Below are positions 17,479 through 27,989 of a DNA stretch of 58,336 nt, in pieces. Made by a program: the position numbers and the translations under genes. Below the pieces are notes generated by a model that was given only the letters and a program-made list of their open reading frames with translations, was not told where the DNA came from and did no database searches. Positions within the stretch are counted from its first letter, which is position 1. Every line of letters starts with the position of its first letter. The stretch spans positions 1 through 58,336 of the forward strand of contig CAMDRP010000009.1 in NCBI GenBank assembly GCA_945906965.1. The letters are read 5' to 3'. Origin of the DNA: Opitutus sp. GAS368. GTDB taxonomy: Bacteria; Verrucomicrobiota; Verrucomicrobiia; Opitutales; Opitutaceae.

Positions 17479-18941
17479 AGTCCAAAATCGTTGCCACGAG
17501 AATCGTCCCATTCTGGTTGTTGCTTACCTTGGTCGGACTTTTGCCTTTTGCTGCTTATGCGCCGGCTCTGAGTAATCGCTATGGGTTTCGGGATGACTAT
17601 TCCACGTTGCGTGAGTCGCAGGACGATTTGCGGACGACGTTGAATTTTTGCGCGTCGCAGGGGCGTCCTCTCTATGGCTTTTTCCTGGCCCGCGCCTGCA
17701 ATATCGTAAGGGAAGTCGATAATCTTGGTTATTTGCGGGCGATCGGCGTGGGACTAGCGAGTGCCGTGGCGATACTCATGGCGTGGGCTTTGCATCGACG
17801 GATCGGACTTCAGGCCGAACTCGCGGCGGCGATTGGATTGTTGGTTGCGTTGTTGCCCTCGGCACAGGTCAAAGTGGCTTGGGCTATTTGTGGGCCGCAT
17901 ATTTTTGGCGGCGTGTTTGGCCTAAGCGCATTTTTACTGGCGGATGCTTCGGTGCGAAAAAAGTTTTGGCCTACGCTCGGTGCCGTTATTTTGGTCATGA
18001 ACGGGGCGCTGTTCTATCAGAGCGATGTGATGCTTTATCTCGTTCCCGTGGTGGCGGCGGGAATTTTTTACCAGGGCCAACATAATGCGCGGTGGGCCCT
18101 GCGGCACGGGATAATTTTATTTGGTGGGCTAGCCCTAGCGTTTGTTGTCATCAAACTCTTGTTTGCTAGTGGAATTTTTCTTGCTTCAAAACGAGTGAGC
18201 CTCGAGGCCGCACCTTTATCGAAAATGGTGTGGTACGCTCAGCATAATTTACAGGAGGCGTTTGGGCTGTTTGTAGTCCGTGACGTCGCCAGTCGCACGG
18301 CGTATGGTTGGACGTTGGTCGTGAGTTTAAGCGTATTACTCACGCTTTGGGGTGGTTGGAGCGCGTGGCGACGCGGACGCACGACTGGCGGAATTTGGTT
18401 TGGCGCACTGGGGTTGGGTCTGTTGCTGGCGGGAAGTGTCACGCTGATAGCGAGCGAGCGGTGGGCGACTTATCGCACCCTGTGGGCTCTGGCGGCGGTG
18501 GTTTGGTTGCTCGTGCTCAGACCGCTCCTGGTTTCTCCCGAATGGCTGCGGCGGCTTTTTCTTGTGAGCTGTGTGCTGGTGGCAACGGCCTGCGCTTATT
18601 GGAATACGCGTTATCTTTTTGCCCTCCCTCAAGCTGCGGAGTTGGCGATTATCGAGCAGGCGGCGTTGCGCGTGGCGACATTTGAATCGCCCCGGGTGTT
18701 GTTGATTTTGGAAAAAGCAGGTGAGTCACGCGCCCCGTTGCGCTGGCTGGATGAGTTTGGCTCCAATTCTTCGGACTGTGAATGGAGTCCCAAAGAAATG
18801 CTCCGCGTAGCTTTGCGGAGTCAAGGTACGGCTGGCGTTGCGGCGGAGCGCGCGATGCGGTTTAAGTCGAGTTTGGACCGGCCGGTTGATACCTCGGCAT
18901 ACGACGTGGTGATCGATATGCGCCTCGAGAGCCTGCGTTAA
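17475..18941 (+). CDS. polytopic membrane protein, possible GT-C-type glycosyltransferase
   Basis: The 488-aa protein has about ten membrane segments. After the first segment comes RYGFRDDYSTLRE; an acidic pair in the first extracytoplasmic loop is typical of GT-C lipid-linked sugar transferases, which is why I suggest that class. A C-terminal soluble part of about 100 residues follows the last segment. No family is recognised with confidence. It is translationally coupled to the DNA polymerase gene, an odd functional mix. Confidence 0.6.
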   Translation: MKSKIVATRIVPFWLLLTLVGLLPFAAYAPALSNRYGFRDDYSTLRESQDDLRTTLNFCASQGRPLYGFFLARACNIVREVDNLGYLRAIGVGLASAVAILMAWALHRRIGLQAELAAAIGLLVALLPSAQVKVAWAICGPHIFGGVFGLSAFLLADASVRKKFWPTLGAVILVMNGALFYQSDVMLYLVPVVAAGIFYQGQHNARWALRHGIILFGGLALAFVVIKLLFASGIFLASKRVSLEAAPLSKMVWYAQHNLQEAFGLFVVRDVASRTAYGWTLVVSLSVLLTLWGGWSAWRRGRTTGGIWFGALGLGLLLAGSVTLIASERWATYRTLWALAAVVWLLVLRPLLVSPEWLRRLFLVSCVLVATACAYWNTRYLFALPQAAELAIIEQAALRVATFESPRVLLILEKAGESRAPLRWLDEFGSNSSDCEWSPKEMLRVALRSQGTAGVAAERAMRFKSSLDRPVDTSAYDVVIDMRLESLR

Positions 18942-18982
18942 AAAAAGGCGAGCCAGCCGCCTGAGCGGTTTACTGGCTCGCC
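18940..18982 (-). terminator. terminator of the molybdopterin oxidoreductase operon
   Basis: A perfect 10-bp stem (GGCGAGCCAG 18947-18956 with CTGGCTCGCC 18973-18982) is followed on the minus strand by a run of T residues (A 18940-18946 on plus). It lies 17 nt past the stop of the 737-aa oxidoreductase gene and also separates it from the convergent membrane-protein gene. Confidence 0.85.
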
Positions 18983-18999
18983 GACGTGCGATGTAGGAT

Positions 19000-21213
19000 T
19001 CAGCTCCAGCTGATATCGGTCTTCGAAAACGGCAGCTGACGGATACGTTTACCGGTGGCGGCGAAGATCGCGTTGGCCACGGCAGGGGCGAGCGGCGGTA
19101 ACACTGGTTCGCCAAGTCCGGTAGGCGGGTTGTCGCTTAGGAGGAAGTGACACTCAATTTTCCGGGGCGCGTCGGGCATGCGGAGGAGTTGGTATTCGGC
19201 GAAGTTGGCCTCGACGATGCGACCCCGCTCGATGTTCAGCTCTTGGCGCCAGGCGGCGCTAAGGCCGTCGACGATGGAACCTTCAACTTGGTTTTCAGCG
19301 CCGCTGAGGTTGACGATTTGCGAGCCGACATCGGACACGCAGACGACGCGATCCACGCGTAGTTCGCCGGTTTTGGAGACGGTGACCTCGGCCACTTGAG
19401 CAATGTAGCCGCGGTGACTAAAGTGAAACGCGATGCCTTGACCCTGACCGCGAGGGAGTTTTTTGCCCCAGCCGGATTTTTCGGCGACGAGTTTGACCAC
19501 GGCTTTCATGCGCGCGGCGTTATAGGGCGTGCCGCGTTCTCCGGTGCCTGGAAGGGTGCCGTGATCACCCAAGATTTCGAGTCGCACGGCGAGCGGATCG
19601 CGGCCGGCGGCGTGGGCGAGCTCGTCGATGAAGCTTTGGTAGACGAAGGAGAACACGCAACTGCCGGGCGCGCGCCAAGGGCCCATGGGAATGCTGTTCT
19701 CGATCACGCTGCTAAGGCCAAGGTGATTAGGGATAAATCGGCTGGGGAATTCATCCGCACTGAGTCCCCCGGCGAAGAGGACAGTGTGATTGCGCCAGGC
19801 GGTAATTTTGCCCGACGCATCGACGCCGCCTTTGAGGAAATGAAAACCGCCCGGGCGGAAATGATCGTGGCGGAGGTCGTCTTCACGCGTCCAAGTGAGT
19901 TTGACGGGGACGCCGGCCTTTTGGGCAATGGCGGCGGCCTCAATCACGAAATCGGCGCTGAGGCGGCGCCCGAAACCGCCGCCGGCGCGGAGGATGTGGA
20001 CGGTGATGTTGGCTTTGGGAATGCCGAGGACCTTGCTGACCATGTCAGCACCGGCGCCGGGATTTTGCGTGGGTGCCCAAATCTCGGCGTGGTCCGCGGT
20101 CACGCGAGCCGTGCAGTTTTGAGGCTCGAGATTGGCGTGCGAGATGAAGGGATAGGAATAAGCTCCCTCCACGGTTTTGCTCGCGGCAGCAAAAGCAGCG
20201 TCGATATCGCCGTCTTTGCGCACGACGTTACCCGTGCCTTTGGCGGCAAGCGCTTGAGCCTGCTGGGTGAAGTTATTCCAGCTGTCATTGGCGCGGGTGC
20301 CTTCGTTCCAGACGATCTTGAGTTGGCGTCGAGCGGAGAGCGCGGCCCAGGTGGAATCGGCGATAATGGCGACGCCGGGCATAAGTCCACGCAGGTCGCT
20401 CGTGCCTTCGAGAATGAAGGCATCTTTCACTCCCGGGAGAGTTTTGATCCGGTCGATGTTGGCGGAGACCACTTTGCCGCCGAAGACCGGGCATTTTTCA
20501 AACACGGCGTAGGTCATGCCGGGTAGTTTGAAATCTAGGCCGAAGAGATTTTGGCCAGTGACGATCTTTTGGTTGTCCACGCCACTGATGCGGCGACCAA
20601 GTAACTTGAAATCTTTCGGGTCTTTGAGGACAGCTTTCTTGGCGTCTGGGACGGGAAGGGTTGCAGCCTTAGCGACGAGGTCGCGGTAGGCGAGGGAGCG
20701 TTTGCTGGCGCGGTGGTGAACTACCGCGGCTTCGGCCACGCACTCGTTGGCGGGGACGCCCCAAGTTTGGGCGGCGGCCTCGACGAGCATGATACGAGCG
20801 GTGGTTCCGAGTTGGCGAAGGAGCGTGTAAAACGTGGGGGTCGAGGTGCTGCCACCCGCGGATTGGCTGCCGTAGATGGCGTTGAGGTCGGCCATTTGGA
20901 CGGTGACGGATTGCCAGGGTGCTTCGAGATCCTCGGCGAGGAGCATCGGGAGCGAGGTTTTTACACCTTGGCCGGAATCGGGGCGCGGGGCGATGAGGCT
21001 GATGGAGCCGTCGAGGCCGAGGCGGATGAAGGCGTTGGGCGTGAAGTCGCCGGCGGGCGCAGTTTTGGCGATCTCGGCGGCCTGAAGATCACCTGAAGTT
21101 TTTAGGAATGAGCCGAGGATGAGACCGCCACCGGCGAATGAGGTGAGCCGCAGGAAATCGCGGCGGTCGAGCTCGGGCATGGTGGGCGGAGTGGGGGCTT
21201 CGTAAGGATTCAT
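19000..21213 (-). CDS. molybdopterin-binding oxidoreductase, large subunit (isoquinoline 1-oxidoreductase beta / aldehyde dehydrogenase-like)
   Basis: The 737-aa subunit begins with a twin-arginine signal ([20 protein letters not shown]), so it is folded with its cofactor and exported. The xanthine dehydrogenase-family core is present ([38 protein letters not shown] near the end, with the catalytic-type Glu in [10 protein letters not shown]). IorB-type enzymes hydroxylate N-heterocycles or oxidise aldehydes with water-derived oxygen. It overlaps the upstream 2Fe-2S subunit gene by 4 nt. The substrate is not determinable, and no cytochrome c partner is nearby. Confidence 0.9.
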   Translation of the reverse strand: MNPYEAPTPPTMPELDRRDFLRLTSFAGGGLILGSFLKTSGDLQAAEIAKTAPAGDFTPNAFIRLGLDGSISLIAPRPDSGQGVKTSLPMLLAEDLEAPWQSVTVQMADLNAIYGSQSAGGSTSTPTFYTLLRQLGTTARIMLVEAAAQTWGVPANECVAEAAVVHHRASKRSLAYRDLVAKAATLPVPDAKKAVLKDPKDFKLLGRRISGVDNQKIVTGQNLFGLDFKLPGMTYAVFEKCPVFGGKVVSANIDRIKTLPGVKDAFILEGTSDLRGLMPGVAIIADSTWAALSARRQLKIVWNEGTRANDSWNNFTQQAQALAAKGTGNVVRKDGDIDAAFAAASKTVEGAYSYPFISHANLEPQNCTARVTADHAEIWAPTQNPGAGADMVSKVLGIPKANITVHILRAGGGFGRRLSADFVIEAAAIAQKAGVPVKLTWTREDDLRHDHFRPGGFHFLKGGVDASGKITAWRNHTVLFAGGLSADEFPSRFIPNHLGLSSVIENSIPMGPWRAPGSCVFSFVYQSFIDELAHAAGRDPLAVRLEILGDHGTLPGTGERGTPYNAARMKAVVKLVAEKSGWGKKLPRGQGQGIAFHFSHRGYIAQVAEVTVSKTGELRVDRVVCVSDVGSQIVNLSGAENQVEGSIVDGLSAAWRQELNIERGRIVEANFAEYQLLRMPDAPRKIECHFLLSDNPPTGLGEPVLPPLAPAVANAIFAATGKRIRQLPFSKTDISWS

Positions 21214-21698
21214 TTGGCGGCCTCCTTTGAAGTGCTGGCGGTGGCGAGTTCAGCGGCGCGATGAATGCCGGCGCGGATGCGCAGGTAGGTACCGCAGCGG
21301 CAGACGTTGCCGGCCATGGCGTTGTCGATGTCTTCATCGGTAGGTTTGGGGTTTTCGGCGAGTAGAGCCGATGCGGCCATGAGTTGGCCGGATTGGCAGT
21401 ACCCGCACTGGGCGACGTCAAGTTCGCACCAAGCTTTTTGCAGGGGATGGGTGCCGTCGGCAGATAGGCCCTCAATGGTGACGACGGACTTACGACCGAC
21501 GCCGGAGACCGGGGTCATGCAAGCTTGGACGGGTTGTCCTCCGATATGGACGGTGCAGGCGCGGCATTGGCCGATCCCACAACCGAATTTGGTGCCAACG
21601 AGGTCGAGTTGATCGCGGAGTACCCACAAAAGTGGGGTCTCGGGAGCCACGTCCACAGTGCGGGACTGGCCGTTAACTTGGAGGGTGAACTTAGCCAT
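21210..21698 (-). CDS. (2Fe-2S) small subunit of the molybdopterin oxidoreductase (IorA-like)
   Basis: This 162-aa electron-transfer subunit has the plant-ferredoxin-type cluster site CGIGQCRAC...C and the second helical-domain site CGYCQSGQ...CRCGTY, the two 2Fe-2S clusters typical of CoxS/IorA subunits. It has no signal of its own and is presumably carried out with the Tat-tagged large subunit. It is the first gene of the two-gene operon. Confidence 0.93.
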   Translation of the reverse strand: MAKFTLQVNGQSRTVDVAPETPLLWVLRDQLDLVGTKFGCGIGQCRACTVHIGGQPVQACMTPVSGVGRKSVVTIEGLSADGTHPLQKAWCELDVAQCGYCQSGQLMAASALLAENPKPTDEDIDNAMAGNVCRCGTYLRIRAGIHRAAELATASTSKEAAK

Positions 21699-21761
21699 GG
21701 TAGTGAGTTAGAGCGATTGGGCGGGGGTGAGAAAGACGGATCAAAAAGCGGGACGTAACAT

Positions 21762-22295
21762 TCAAGTGGGTAGCCGAGCAACGCGGCGTGCAACCCAGTC
21801 AATGACGGCGTTGTCATCAACCTCGAAACGCCAAACGAGGTTAAGAAATTCGTGGGGGAGGATTTGGTGTTGCTTGAAAAACGCGCGATCTCCGCCGCAG
21901 CCGTACATCAATGCCGCAGGAAGTTCGCCGCGGAGTTTGGCACGGGCCTTGAGTAGAAGGCGGGGAAGCCAGGAAATTCCGCGGACAGCATCAGACTTAG
22001 CGGGCAGAGTCTCTGGATCGAGTGTGGTCGGGGCAGGAACTGAATTTTGCGCGTTGTGAAAATAATCGCGCCGCACGAGCTCAATGGCATGGGCTTGATC
22101 GTAACTAGGTTCGCCGTAACCGGCAAAATCGTCGACGTAATCGTAGAGGTGCTGCGCGCTGATACCGTTGGCCGTGAGGAAAGCAGTATCGGAGGGCGAG
22201 AGTAGCGTGGCGGCAGTGGCGTCACCACGGGCAAAACGGTTCGTGGCGCGATCGTAAACAGCGCGAAATCCGGTGGAGAAATCGTAATGATTCAT
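21762..22295 (-). CDS. DUF5069-family protein
   Basis: The 177-aa protein contains SWLPRLLLKARAKLRGELP and LMYGCGGDRAFFKQHQI, which I associate with the DUF5069 family common in Verrucomicrobiota and Planctomycetota. ATG 22295 (MNHYDFSTGFRAVYDRA) is preferred; the longer opening to 22361 adds an unlikely leader. The function is unknown. No signal peptide or membrane segment is visible. Confidence 0.75.
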   Translation of the reverse strand: MNHYDFSTGFRAVYDRATNRFARGDATAATLLSPSDTAFLTANGISAQHLYDYVDDFAGYGEPSYDQAHAIELVRRDYFHNAQNSVPAPTTLDPETLPAKSDAVRGISWLPRLLLKARAKLRGELPAALMYGCGGDRAFFKQHQILPHEFLNLVWRFEVDDNAVIDWVARRVARLPT

Positions 22296-22382
22296 GATGG
22301 GCGCAATAGGATAACGGATGAGTCTGGTCGCGCTTGGCAAGCCGTAGTAATGAAAAAACAACCTAAGCTATTCGGGCGAGAA

Positions 22383-24857
22383 TCAATCGGCCGGGCGGAA
22401 GTCGATCAGGCGCTTGAAGCGATCCACTTGATGTACGAGGACATCCAGGCGCGTGTTCAGCGTGTAGCGCTTTTTTGAACGCCGGCCGCTTAAGGTTTGG
22501 GTCGATTCATCGAAGGAGTAAAAATCTTCGCCCAGGGCATCGACCGAAATAAAACCAAAGGTCATCGATTCAACGAGCTCGACAAAAAAGCCGTTGCGTC
22601 GGACGTCGGTGATGACGGCGGCGAAGCGGGTGCGAGGTTTGCGATCAAGTTCATGTTCGAAAAACTCGAGGATCTTGATTTTTACGCTTTCGCGCTCGGC
22701 GAGTTGGGAATTTTGCTCGGTGAGGCTAATGTGTTCGGCGAGACGCTCCATGCCGGCGGCGCTGTGCATGGTGTCGCCGCCAGGCTGAGGGGCGTAACCT
22801 TCGTGTTGGACGAGGTAGTGCTGGAGCACGCGATGGACAATCAAGTCGGCGTAGCGCCGGATCGGGGAGGTGAAGTGCGTGTAATCTTTTTTATGCAGGC
22901 CATAGTGGCCGTCGGCGGTGTGGCGATAGACGGCTTTTTGGAGGCTGCGCAGGAGTTGGGTGCGCAAGGTGTAACCCTGCGGGTGATCGGCGAGAATTTT
23001 GAGGAGTCGCGTGACTTCTTTGCGGTGCGAAAGATCGCCGACTTGGATTTTAAAAGTCTCTAGAAGCAGGCGGAATTCGCCGAGGCGCTCGGCGTCGGGG
23101 TCGTCGTGGGCGCGGTAAAGCGAGGGTAGTTTTTGCGTGCGCGTGAGGTGGGCGACGGCTTCGTTGGCGGCAAGCATGAACTCTTCGATGAGTTGATGGC
23201 TTTCGTCGTGCTCGATTTTTTCTAGGCGCTCTGAGTAGCCGTCCTTATCGACGAAGATTTTCGTCTCGGGCATGTCGAGATCGAGGCTGCCGTGGGCCAT
23301 GCGATCGGCGCGGAGACGCGCGGCAATTTTCCAGAGTGCGCGAATCCAGGTCTGCAGGTCTTTCAGCTCCGTGTCGGTGAGATCGCGAAGGGCGCGGCCC
23401 GTGGAACCGGTCTGGTGTTTGGGTGGGAGGGGCAGTTCGCGGATTTTTTGTAGATCGTCGGTGAAGAGGAAAGCGTAGGCTTGTTTGTAGGTCAGGCGCT
23501 TGCGGGAGCGGATGATGGTGTTGGCGTAGCTGGCGGGCTTGGCTTTGCCGTTTTTGGCGAAGGTGAGAAATACGGCCTTGCAGAGGCGATCTTGCGCTTC
23601 GACGAGTGAGCAGAGGCCGTTGGAAAGTTTTTCCGGCAACATCGGAATGACGGTGCCGACCAAGTAAGTGGAGTTGCCGCGCGCTTGCGCCTCGCGATCG
23701 AGAGCGGTGTTGGGTCGGACATAGCTGGAAACGTCCGCGATGTGGATGCCGATGCGCGTGTCTCCTTCAGGGGTGATTTCGTAGGAGAGCGCGTCGTCAA
23801 AATCTTTGGCATCGTCTGGGTCGATCGTAAAGACCGGTAGCTCGCGGTAATCAATTCGGCCGGCGGCATCTTTGGCGGGGACGCGGTCGGGCAGGGCAGT
23901 AGCTTCGCGCTCGACGTCGGCGGGGAAACTGGTGGCGAGATTGAATTTTTCGTAAATGCCGAGGAGCTCTGCTCGGGGTTCGTGGGTGCGACCGAGGCGC
24001 GTGGTGATCGTACCGGTGAGTTGTTTGCGCCGATCGGTCCAGTCGTCGAGTTTTACGACAACTTTGTCGCCAACGGATACTTCGACCGCGGAGGGCTGGA
24101 CTAGGATAGATTGGATGAAACGAGGATCGTCGGGGGTGACGATGAGCGAGCGGCCGGAGCGGATGAGGTTGCCAACAACCGAGATTTTATCGCGCGTGAT
24201 GATGCGAGTGACGCGGCCGACGGTTTCGCCGGGGCGACGGCCGGTGGCACCGGGATACGCGCGAACGGCGACGGTATCACCGGGAAGCGCGACGCCCGTG
24301 TCGTCGGGTGAAATTTGCATCGCCGGCGTGTCGGGGCCGCTGGGTGCATTGGCGAGAACCACAAAGGCGGAGCCGCCGGCACGAAACTGGATGCGGCCGT
24401 ACAGTTCGCGTGGATCGATGACGGGGCCGGAGGAGGGTTTGCTTTGGGGGCGCGTGACAGTCGTGGGTACCGCGTTAAATTTAGTTTTTCCCTTCGCTGT
24501 GCGAGGCGCGGATGCGCTTGGCTTGGCGGTGAAGATTTCGGTGGGCGCAATCGGGCTAAAGCCCCCTCGTGGCGTCGGCTGGAAAATGGGGCGGGCTTCG
24601 ACTTTTTGATTTTGAACGTGCGCTTTGAATCGCTCTTTCAAATCGGGTTTGAGCTTTCCGGCTGGGCGAGAATTGAGTTCGACGCGACCGCCTTCACCGA
24701 GGCAGACCTCCCGAGTTTTTACCAGCTGGCGAATTTCGCTAGCGAGCGCGGCGCTGTGCTTCTTATTGAGACCGAGCAATCGGCCTAAGATAAAATTATT
24801 AGCAGGGCGGTAATCGGGTTCACTAAGTTTAGCGAGGAGGCGGTCGCGGAGGGTCAT
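22383..24857 (-). CDS. rnr: ribonuclease R
   Basis: This 824-aa 3'-5' exoribonuclease degrades structured RNA. The RNB catalytic core has the metal-binding Asp cluster in FTIDPDDAKDFDDALSYE, preceded by cold-shock-like domains (LYGRIQFRAGGSAFVVL, GDTVAVRAY), and a C-terminal S1-like domain (FAAVITDVRRNGFFVELVE). An Ala/Lys/Pro-rich linker lies at residues 75-145. It is divergent from glgA with 76 nt between starts. Confidence 0.94.
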   Translation of the reverse strand: MTLRDRLLAKLSEPDYRPANNFILGRLLGLNKKHSAALASEIRQLVKTREVCLGEGGRVELNSRPAGKLKPDLKERFKAHVQNQKVEARPIFQPTPRGGFSPIAPTEIFTAKPSASAPRTAKGKTKFNAVPTTVTRPQSKPSSGPVIDPRELYGRIQFRAGGSAFVVLANAPSGPDTPAMQISPDDTGVALPGDTVAVRAYPGATGRRPGETVGRVTRIITRDKISVVGNLIRSGRSLIVTPDDPRFIQSILVQPSAVEVSVGDKVVVKLDDWTDRRKQLTGTITTRLGRTHEPRAELLGIYEKFNLATSFPADVEREATALPDRVPAKDAAGRIDYRELPVFTIDPDDAKDFDDALSYEITPEGDTRIGIHIADVSSYVRPNTALDREAQARGNSTYLVGTVIPMLPEKLSNGLCSLVEAQDRLCKAVFLTFAKNGKAKPASYANTIIRSRKRLTYKQAYAFLFTDDLQKIRELPLPPKHQTGSTGRALRDLTDTELKDLQTWIRALWKIAARLRADRMAHGSLDLDMPETKIFVDKDGYSERLEKIEHDESHQLIEEFMLAANEAVAHLTRTQKLPSLYRAHDDPDAERLGEFRLLLETFKIQVGDLSHRKEVTRLLKILADHPQGYTLRTQLLRSLQKAVYRHTADGHYGLHKKDYTHFTSPIRRYADLIVHRVLQHYLVQHEGYAPQPGGDTMHSAAGMERLAEHISLTEQNSQLAERESVKIKILEFFEHELDRKPRTRFAAVITDVRRNGFFVELVESMTFGFISVDALGEDFYSFDESTQTLSGRRSKKRYTLNTRLDVLVHQVDRFKRLIDFRPAD

Positions 24858-24933
24858 GTTAAGAGTGGTTGGCGCTGAGCGCGTTCCAAGTTTTCTGATT
24901 GGCGTAGGAAACCCACCTGTGTAGGTTCGGGCG

Positions 24934-26376
24934 ATGAAAATCGTCCACGCAGCCAGCGAGCTGTTTCCCTACATCAAGACCGGCGGATTGGCCGACGCGG
25001 TCGGAGCGTTGACGGGGGCGTTAGCCGATAAGGGCCATGAGGTATCCGTATTCTTGCCGGGTTATCGCGTCGCGCGTGAACATGGGGATGCAAGTCGGGC
25101 CGAATTGAAATTGCGGCTCAAAATCGAGATGGGCGACCAATTCATGTCCGGCGAGGCGTGGGCGTTTTCTCCACGAAAAAACCTCACGGTGTATCTGATT
25201 TGTCGTGACGAATTTTACGATCGTCGCGCGCCTTATGGCAACGGCGAACGCGATTTCGAGGACAATGCTGAACGTTTTATTTTTTTCTGCAAAGCCGTCG
25301 TGGAGACGATGCGTTTGGCTGATTTGCAGGCTGATATTGTGCACGCGCATGATTGGCAGGCGGGTTTGATTCCGCTGCTCTTGCGCGATTCGGAGCGGCG
25401 GCATGGTGCAACCCTCGCGTTGAAGACCATGTTCACGATTCATAACATCGCCTATCAAGGGCTCTTCCCCGCGGCGTCGTTTGCGCGCACGAATCTTCCT
25501 GAAGAGTTAAATAATATCGATGGCATCGAATACTACGCGCAGATCAGCCTACTCAAAGGTGGAATACTTTTCGCCGATCGGGTGACGACGGTCAGTCCGC
25601 GCTACGCGCAAGAAATACAGACGCCGGAATTTGGCTGTGGTCTCGACGGGGTGATCCAAACGCGGGTGGATGATCTTTCTGGACTCATTAATGGCGTGGA
25701 TGACGCCGTCTGGAATCCTGCCACCGATAAACTTTTGCCCGCGCGTTACTCGGCGAATGATCTGAAGGGTAAAACGCTGTGTCGGGCGGCCCTCTTAAAA
25801 GCGGCTGGGTTTGATCCGATGTTTAAAGGCGCGATCTACGGCATGGTTTGCCGACTGGCGGAGCAAAAAGGCATTGATCTGCTGCTCGCCAACCAGGCGT
25901 TTTTTCTCGAACGCGAAGTGAAGCTTATCGTGCTCGGATCGGGCGATAAGCGCATGGAAAACGAACTGCGCGCTCTCGCGGCTCAAGCTCCCGAAAAAGT
26001 ATTTTTAAGCGCACGCCTCGACGAAGCCATGAGTCACCTGATCGAGGCCGGCAGCGATTTTTTTGTGATGCCCTCGCTCTTTGAGCCCTGCGGTCTGAAC
26101 CAAATGTACTCCCAAGTCTACGGCACGGTACCGATTGTGAGTCGGGTCGGAGGTCTGGTGGATACGGTGACAGATGCCGATGCAGCGCCAAATGTCGGCA
26201 CGGGCTTGATGGCGGAACCCAGCGTGGCCGGCTTGTTGGATGCGCTACGCCGGGCGCAACGCCTCTACGGCGATGCGCCGCGTTACGCGGCGGTGCAACA
26301 ACGCGGGATGGCTAAAGATTTTAGCTGGAAAGTCGCAGCGTCGGCTTACGAGAAATTGTATCTTGAAGCTCTGTGA
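24934..26376 (+). CDS. glgA: glycogen synthase (ADP-glucose, GT5)
   Basis: The 480-aa enzyme elongates alpha-1,4-glucan from ADP-glucose. The ADP-glucose-binding KTGGLADAVG is at residues 16-25, HDWQAGLIPLL near 140, and the C-terminal domain carries MPSLFEPCGLNQMYSQVYGTVPIV with the catalytic glutamate. Length is normal. No other glycogen gene is adjacent. Confidence 0.96.
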   Translation: MKIVHAASELFPYIKTGGLADAVGALTGALADKGHEVSVFLPGYRVAREHGDASRAELKLRLKIEMGDQFMSGEAWAFSPRKNLTVYLICRDEFYDRRAPYGNGERDFEDNAERFIFFCKAVVETMRLADLQADIVHAHDWQAGLIPLLLRDSERRHGATLALKTMFTIHNIAYQGLFPAASFARTNLPEELNNIDGIEYYAQISLLKGGILFADRVTTVSPRYAQEIQTPEFGCGLDGVIQTRVDDLSGLINGVDDAVWNPATDKLLPARYSANDLKGKTLCRAALLKAAGFDPMFKGAIYGMVCRLAEQKGIDLLLANQAFFLEREVKLIVLGSGDKRMENELRALAAQAPEKVFLSARLDEAMSHLIEAGSDFFVMPSLFEPCGLNQMYSQVYGTVPIVSRVGGLVDTVTDADAAPNVGTGLMAEPSVAGLLDALRRAQRLYGDAPRYAAVQQRGMAKDFSWKVAASAYEKLYLEAL

Positions 26377-26492
26377 GGCGGTGCGGCGCTTCTAGAAAAT
26401 GCGCTTGGGGCGGCTCGGTATGACGTAAGTTTTTTGCTACGCTCGTGATGCTGGACTTGCAAACGGGCGTAGCTGGCACTTCTTCGGCGAGG

Positions 26493-27989
26493 ATGTCTGT
26501 CACGCCCACCTTGGTCTGGTTTCGTCAGGATCTGCGCCTGCAGGATAATCCGGCCTTGGCCGCGGCCATCTCGCGTGGCGGAGCGATCATTCCGGTTTAT
26601 ATTTTTGATGAAGCCGCTGAGGATAAATGGACTCTGGGCGGCGCTTCGCGCTGGTGGTTGCATCATGCGCTCGATTCCTTGGCGGCCAGCCTGCGTGAGC
26701 GTGGTTCTCGACTCGTTATAGCGCACGGGGCATCGGCCAAAACACTCCGCGCCCTCATCGCCCAAACGGGAGCGGAAGCGGTATTTTGGAATCGGCGTTA
26801 CGAACCGGCCATCATCGCCCGCGACGCGGTGATCAAGACCGATCTTACGGCGGCGGGCATCGATGCGAAGAGTTTTAATGCGTCGCTCTTGTTTGAACCC
26901 CATACGATTCAAAATAAACAAGGTCGGCCTTTTCAGGTGTTCACGCCATTTTGGAAACACTGCCTCGCTTTGCCGATTCCAGCGGTAACGAAAATAAATT
27001 CGGCTCCATTGTTAGCTCCCTCGACATGGCCGAATTCAGCGACGTTGGACGAACTAAAATTGTTGCCCAAGATAGGTTGGGCTGCCGGTTTCGGTGCGGT
27101 CTGGCAACCTGGGGAAGCGGGCGCAGCGGCCCGACTCAAACAGTTCGTTTCGCGCGCGATGGATGATTACTCGGATCGACGCAATTTGCCGGATCATGAC
27201 GGCACCTCGCTGCTTTCGCCGTGGTTGCATTTCGGCGAGTTGAGCCCGCGGCAAGTGTGGGCAGCGGTCGAGGCGCGTTCCAAGGATTCCGGCGTGTTTC
27301 CACCCAGCAACGGCGCTCGGGTGTTTTTGAGTGAGATCGGCTGGCGCGAATTTGCGTATCACCTGTTGTTTCATTTTTCGCACACGCCGGAGCGACCCTT
27401 GCGCGCGGAATTTGAGAAATTTGGCTGGGCCGAAGATGTCGGCGGCAAGAAATTGCGTGCCTGGCAACGAGGTTTGACGGGTTATCCCATCGTCGACGCG
27501 GGCATGCGCCAGCTGTGGCATACCGGTTGGATGCACAATCGCGTACGCATGGTGGTGGCTTCCTTTTTAGTAAAACACCTACGTTTGAATTGGACGCACG
27601 GGGCGGCTTGGTTTTGGGATACACTCGTCGACGCCGATCTGGCCAGTAACACGCTAGGTTGGCAATGGAGCGCGGGCTGCGGGGCGGATGCGGCGCCGTA
27701 TTTCCGGGTCTTCGCTCCGGTGTTACAGGGGATGAAATTCGATAGCGCGGGTGACTATGTTCGGCGCTGGGTGCCGGAATTAAAAAAAATGCCGGCCGAA
27801 TTTATCCACGCGCCTTGGGAGGCACCAGCGGCCGTGCTGGCTCGTGCCGGCGTCGAGTTAGGAAAAAATTATCCCGGACCGATTGTGAATCACGCGGCGG
27901 CGCGGGCGGCGGCTTTGGCGGAGTTCAAGCGACTGCGCGGTGGAGCGGCAAATACTTCGGAGCAACTTGATTTGGAGACAAAGGCATGA
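26493..27989 (+). CDS. phrB: deoxyribodipyrimidine photolyase (class I CPD photolyase)
   Basis: The 498-aa light-driven repair enzyme begins TPTLVWFRQDLRLQDNPAL, the antenna-domain signature. The FAD-binding C-terminal half shows TGYPIVDAGMRQLWHTGWMHNRVRM and NTLGWQWSAGCGADAAPYFRVF. ATG 26493 gives the natural start; an upstream ATG at 26445 adds 16 atypical residues. It splits cyclobutane pyrimidine dimers. It overlaps the next photolyase gene by 4 nt. Confidence 0.95.
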   Translation: MSVTPTLVWFRQDLRLQDNPALAAAISRGGAIIPVYIFDEAAEDKWTLGGASRWWLHHALDSLAASLRERGSRLVIAHGASAKTLRALIAQTGAEAVFWNRRYEPAIIARDAVIKTDLTAAGIDAKSFNASLLFEPHTIQNKQGRPFQVFTPFWKHCLALPIPAVTKINSAPLLAPSTWPNSATLDELKLLPKIGWAAGFGAVWQPGEAGAAARLKQFVSRAMDDYSDRRNLPDHDGTSLLSPWLHFGELSPRQVWAAVEARSKDSGVFPPSNGARVFLSEIGWREFAYHLLFHFSHTPERPLRAEFEKFGWAEDVGGKKLRAWQRGLTGYPIVDAGMRQLWHTGWMHNRVRMVVASFLVKHLRLNWTHGAAWFWDTLVDADLASNTLGWQWSAGCGADAAPYFRVFAPVLQGMKFDSAGDYVRRWVPELKKMPAEFIHAPWEAPAAVLARAGVELGKNYPGPIVNHAAARAAALAEFKRLRGGAANTSEQLDLETKA

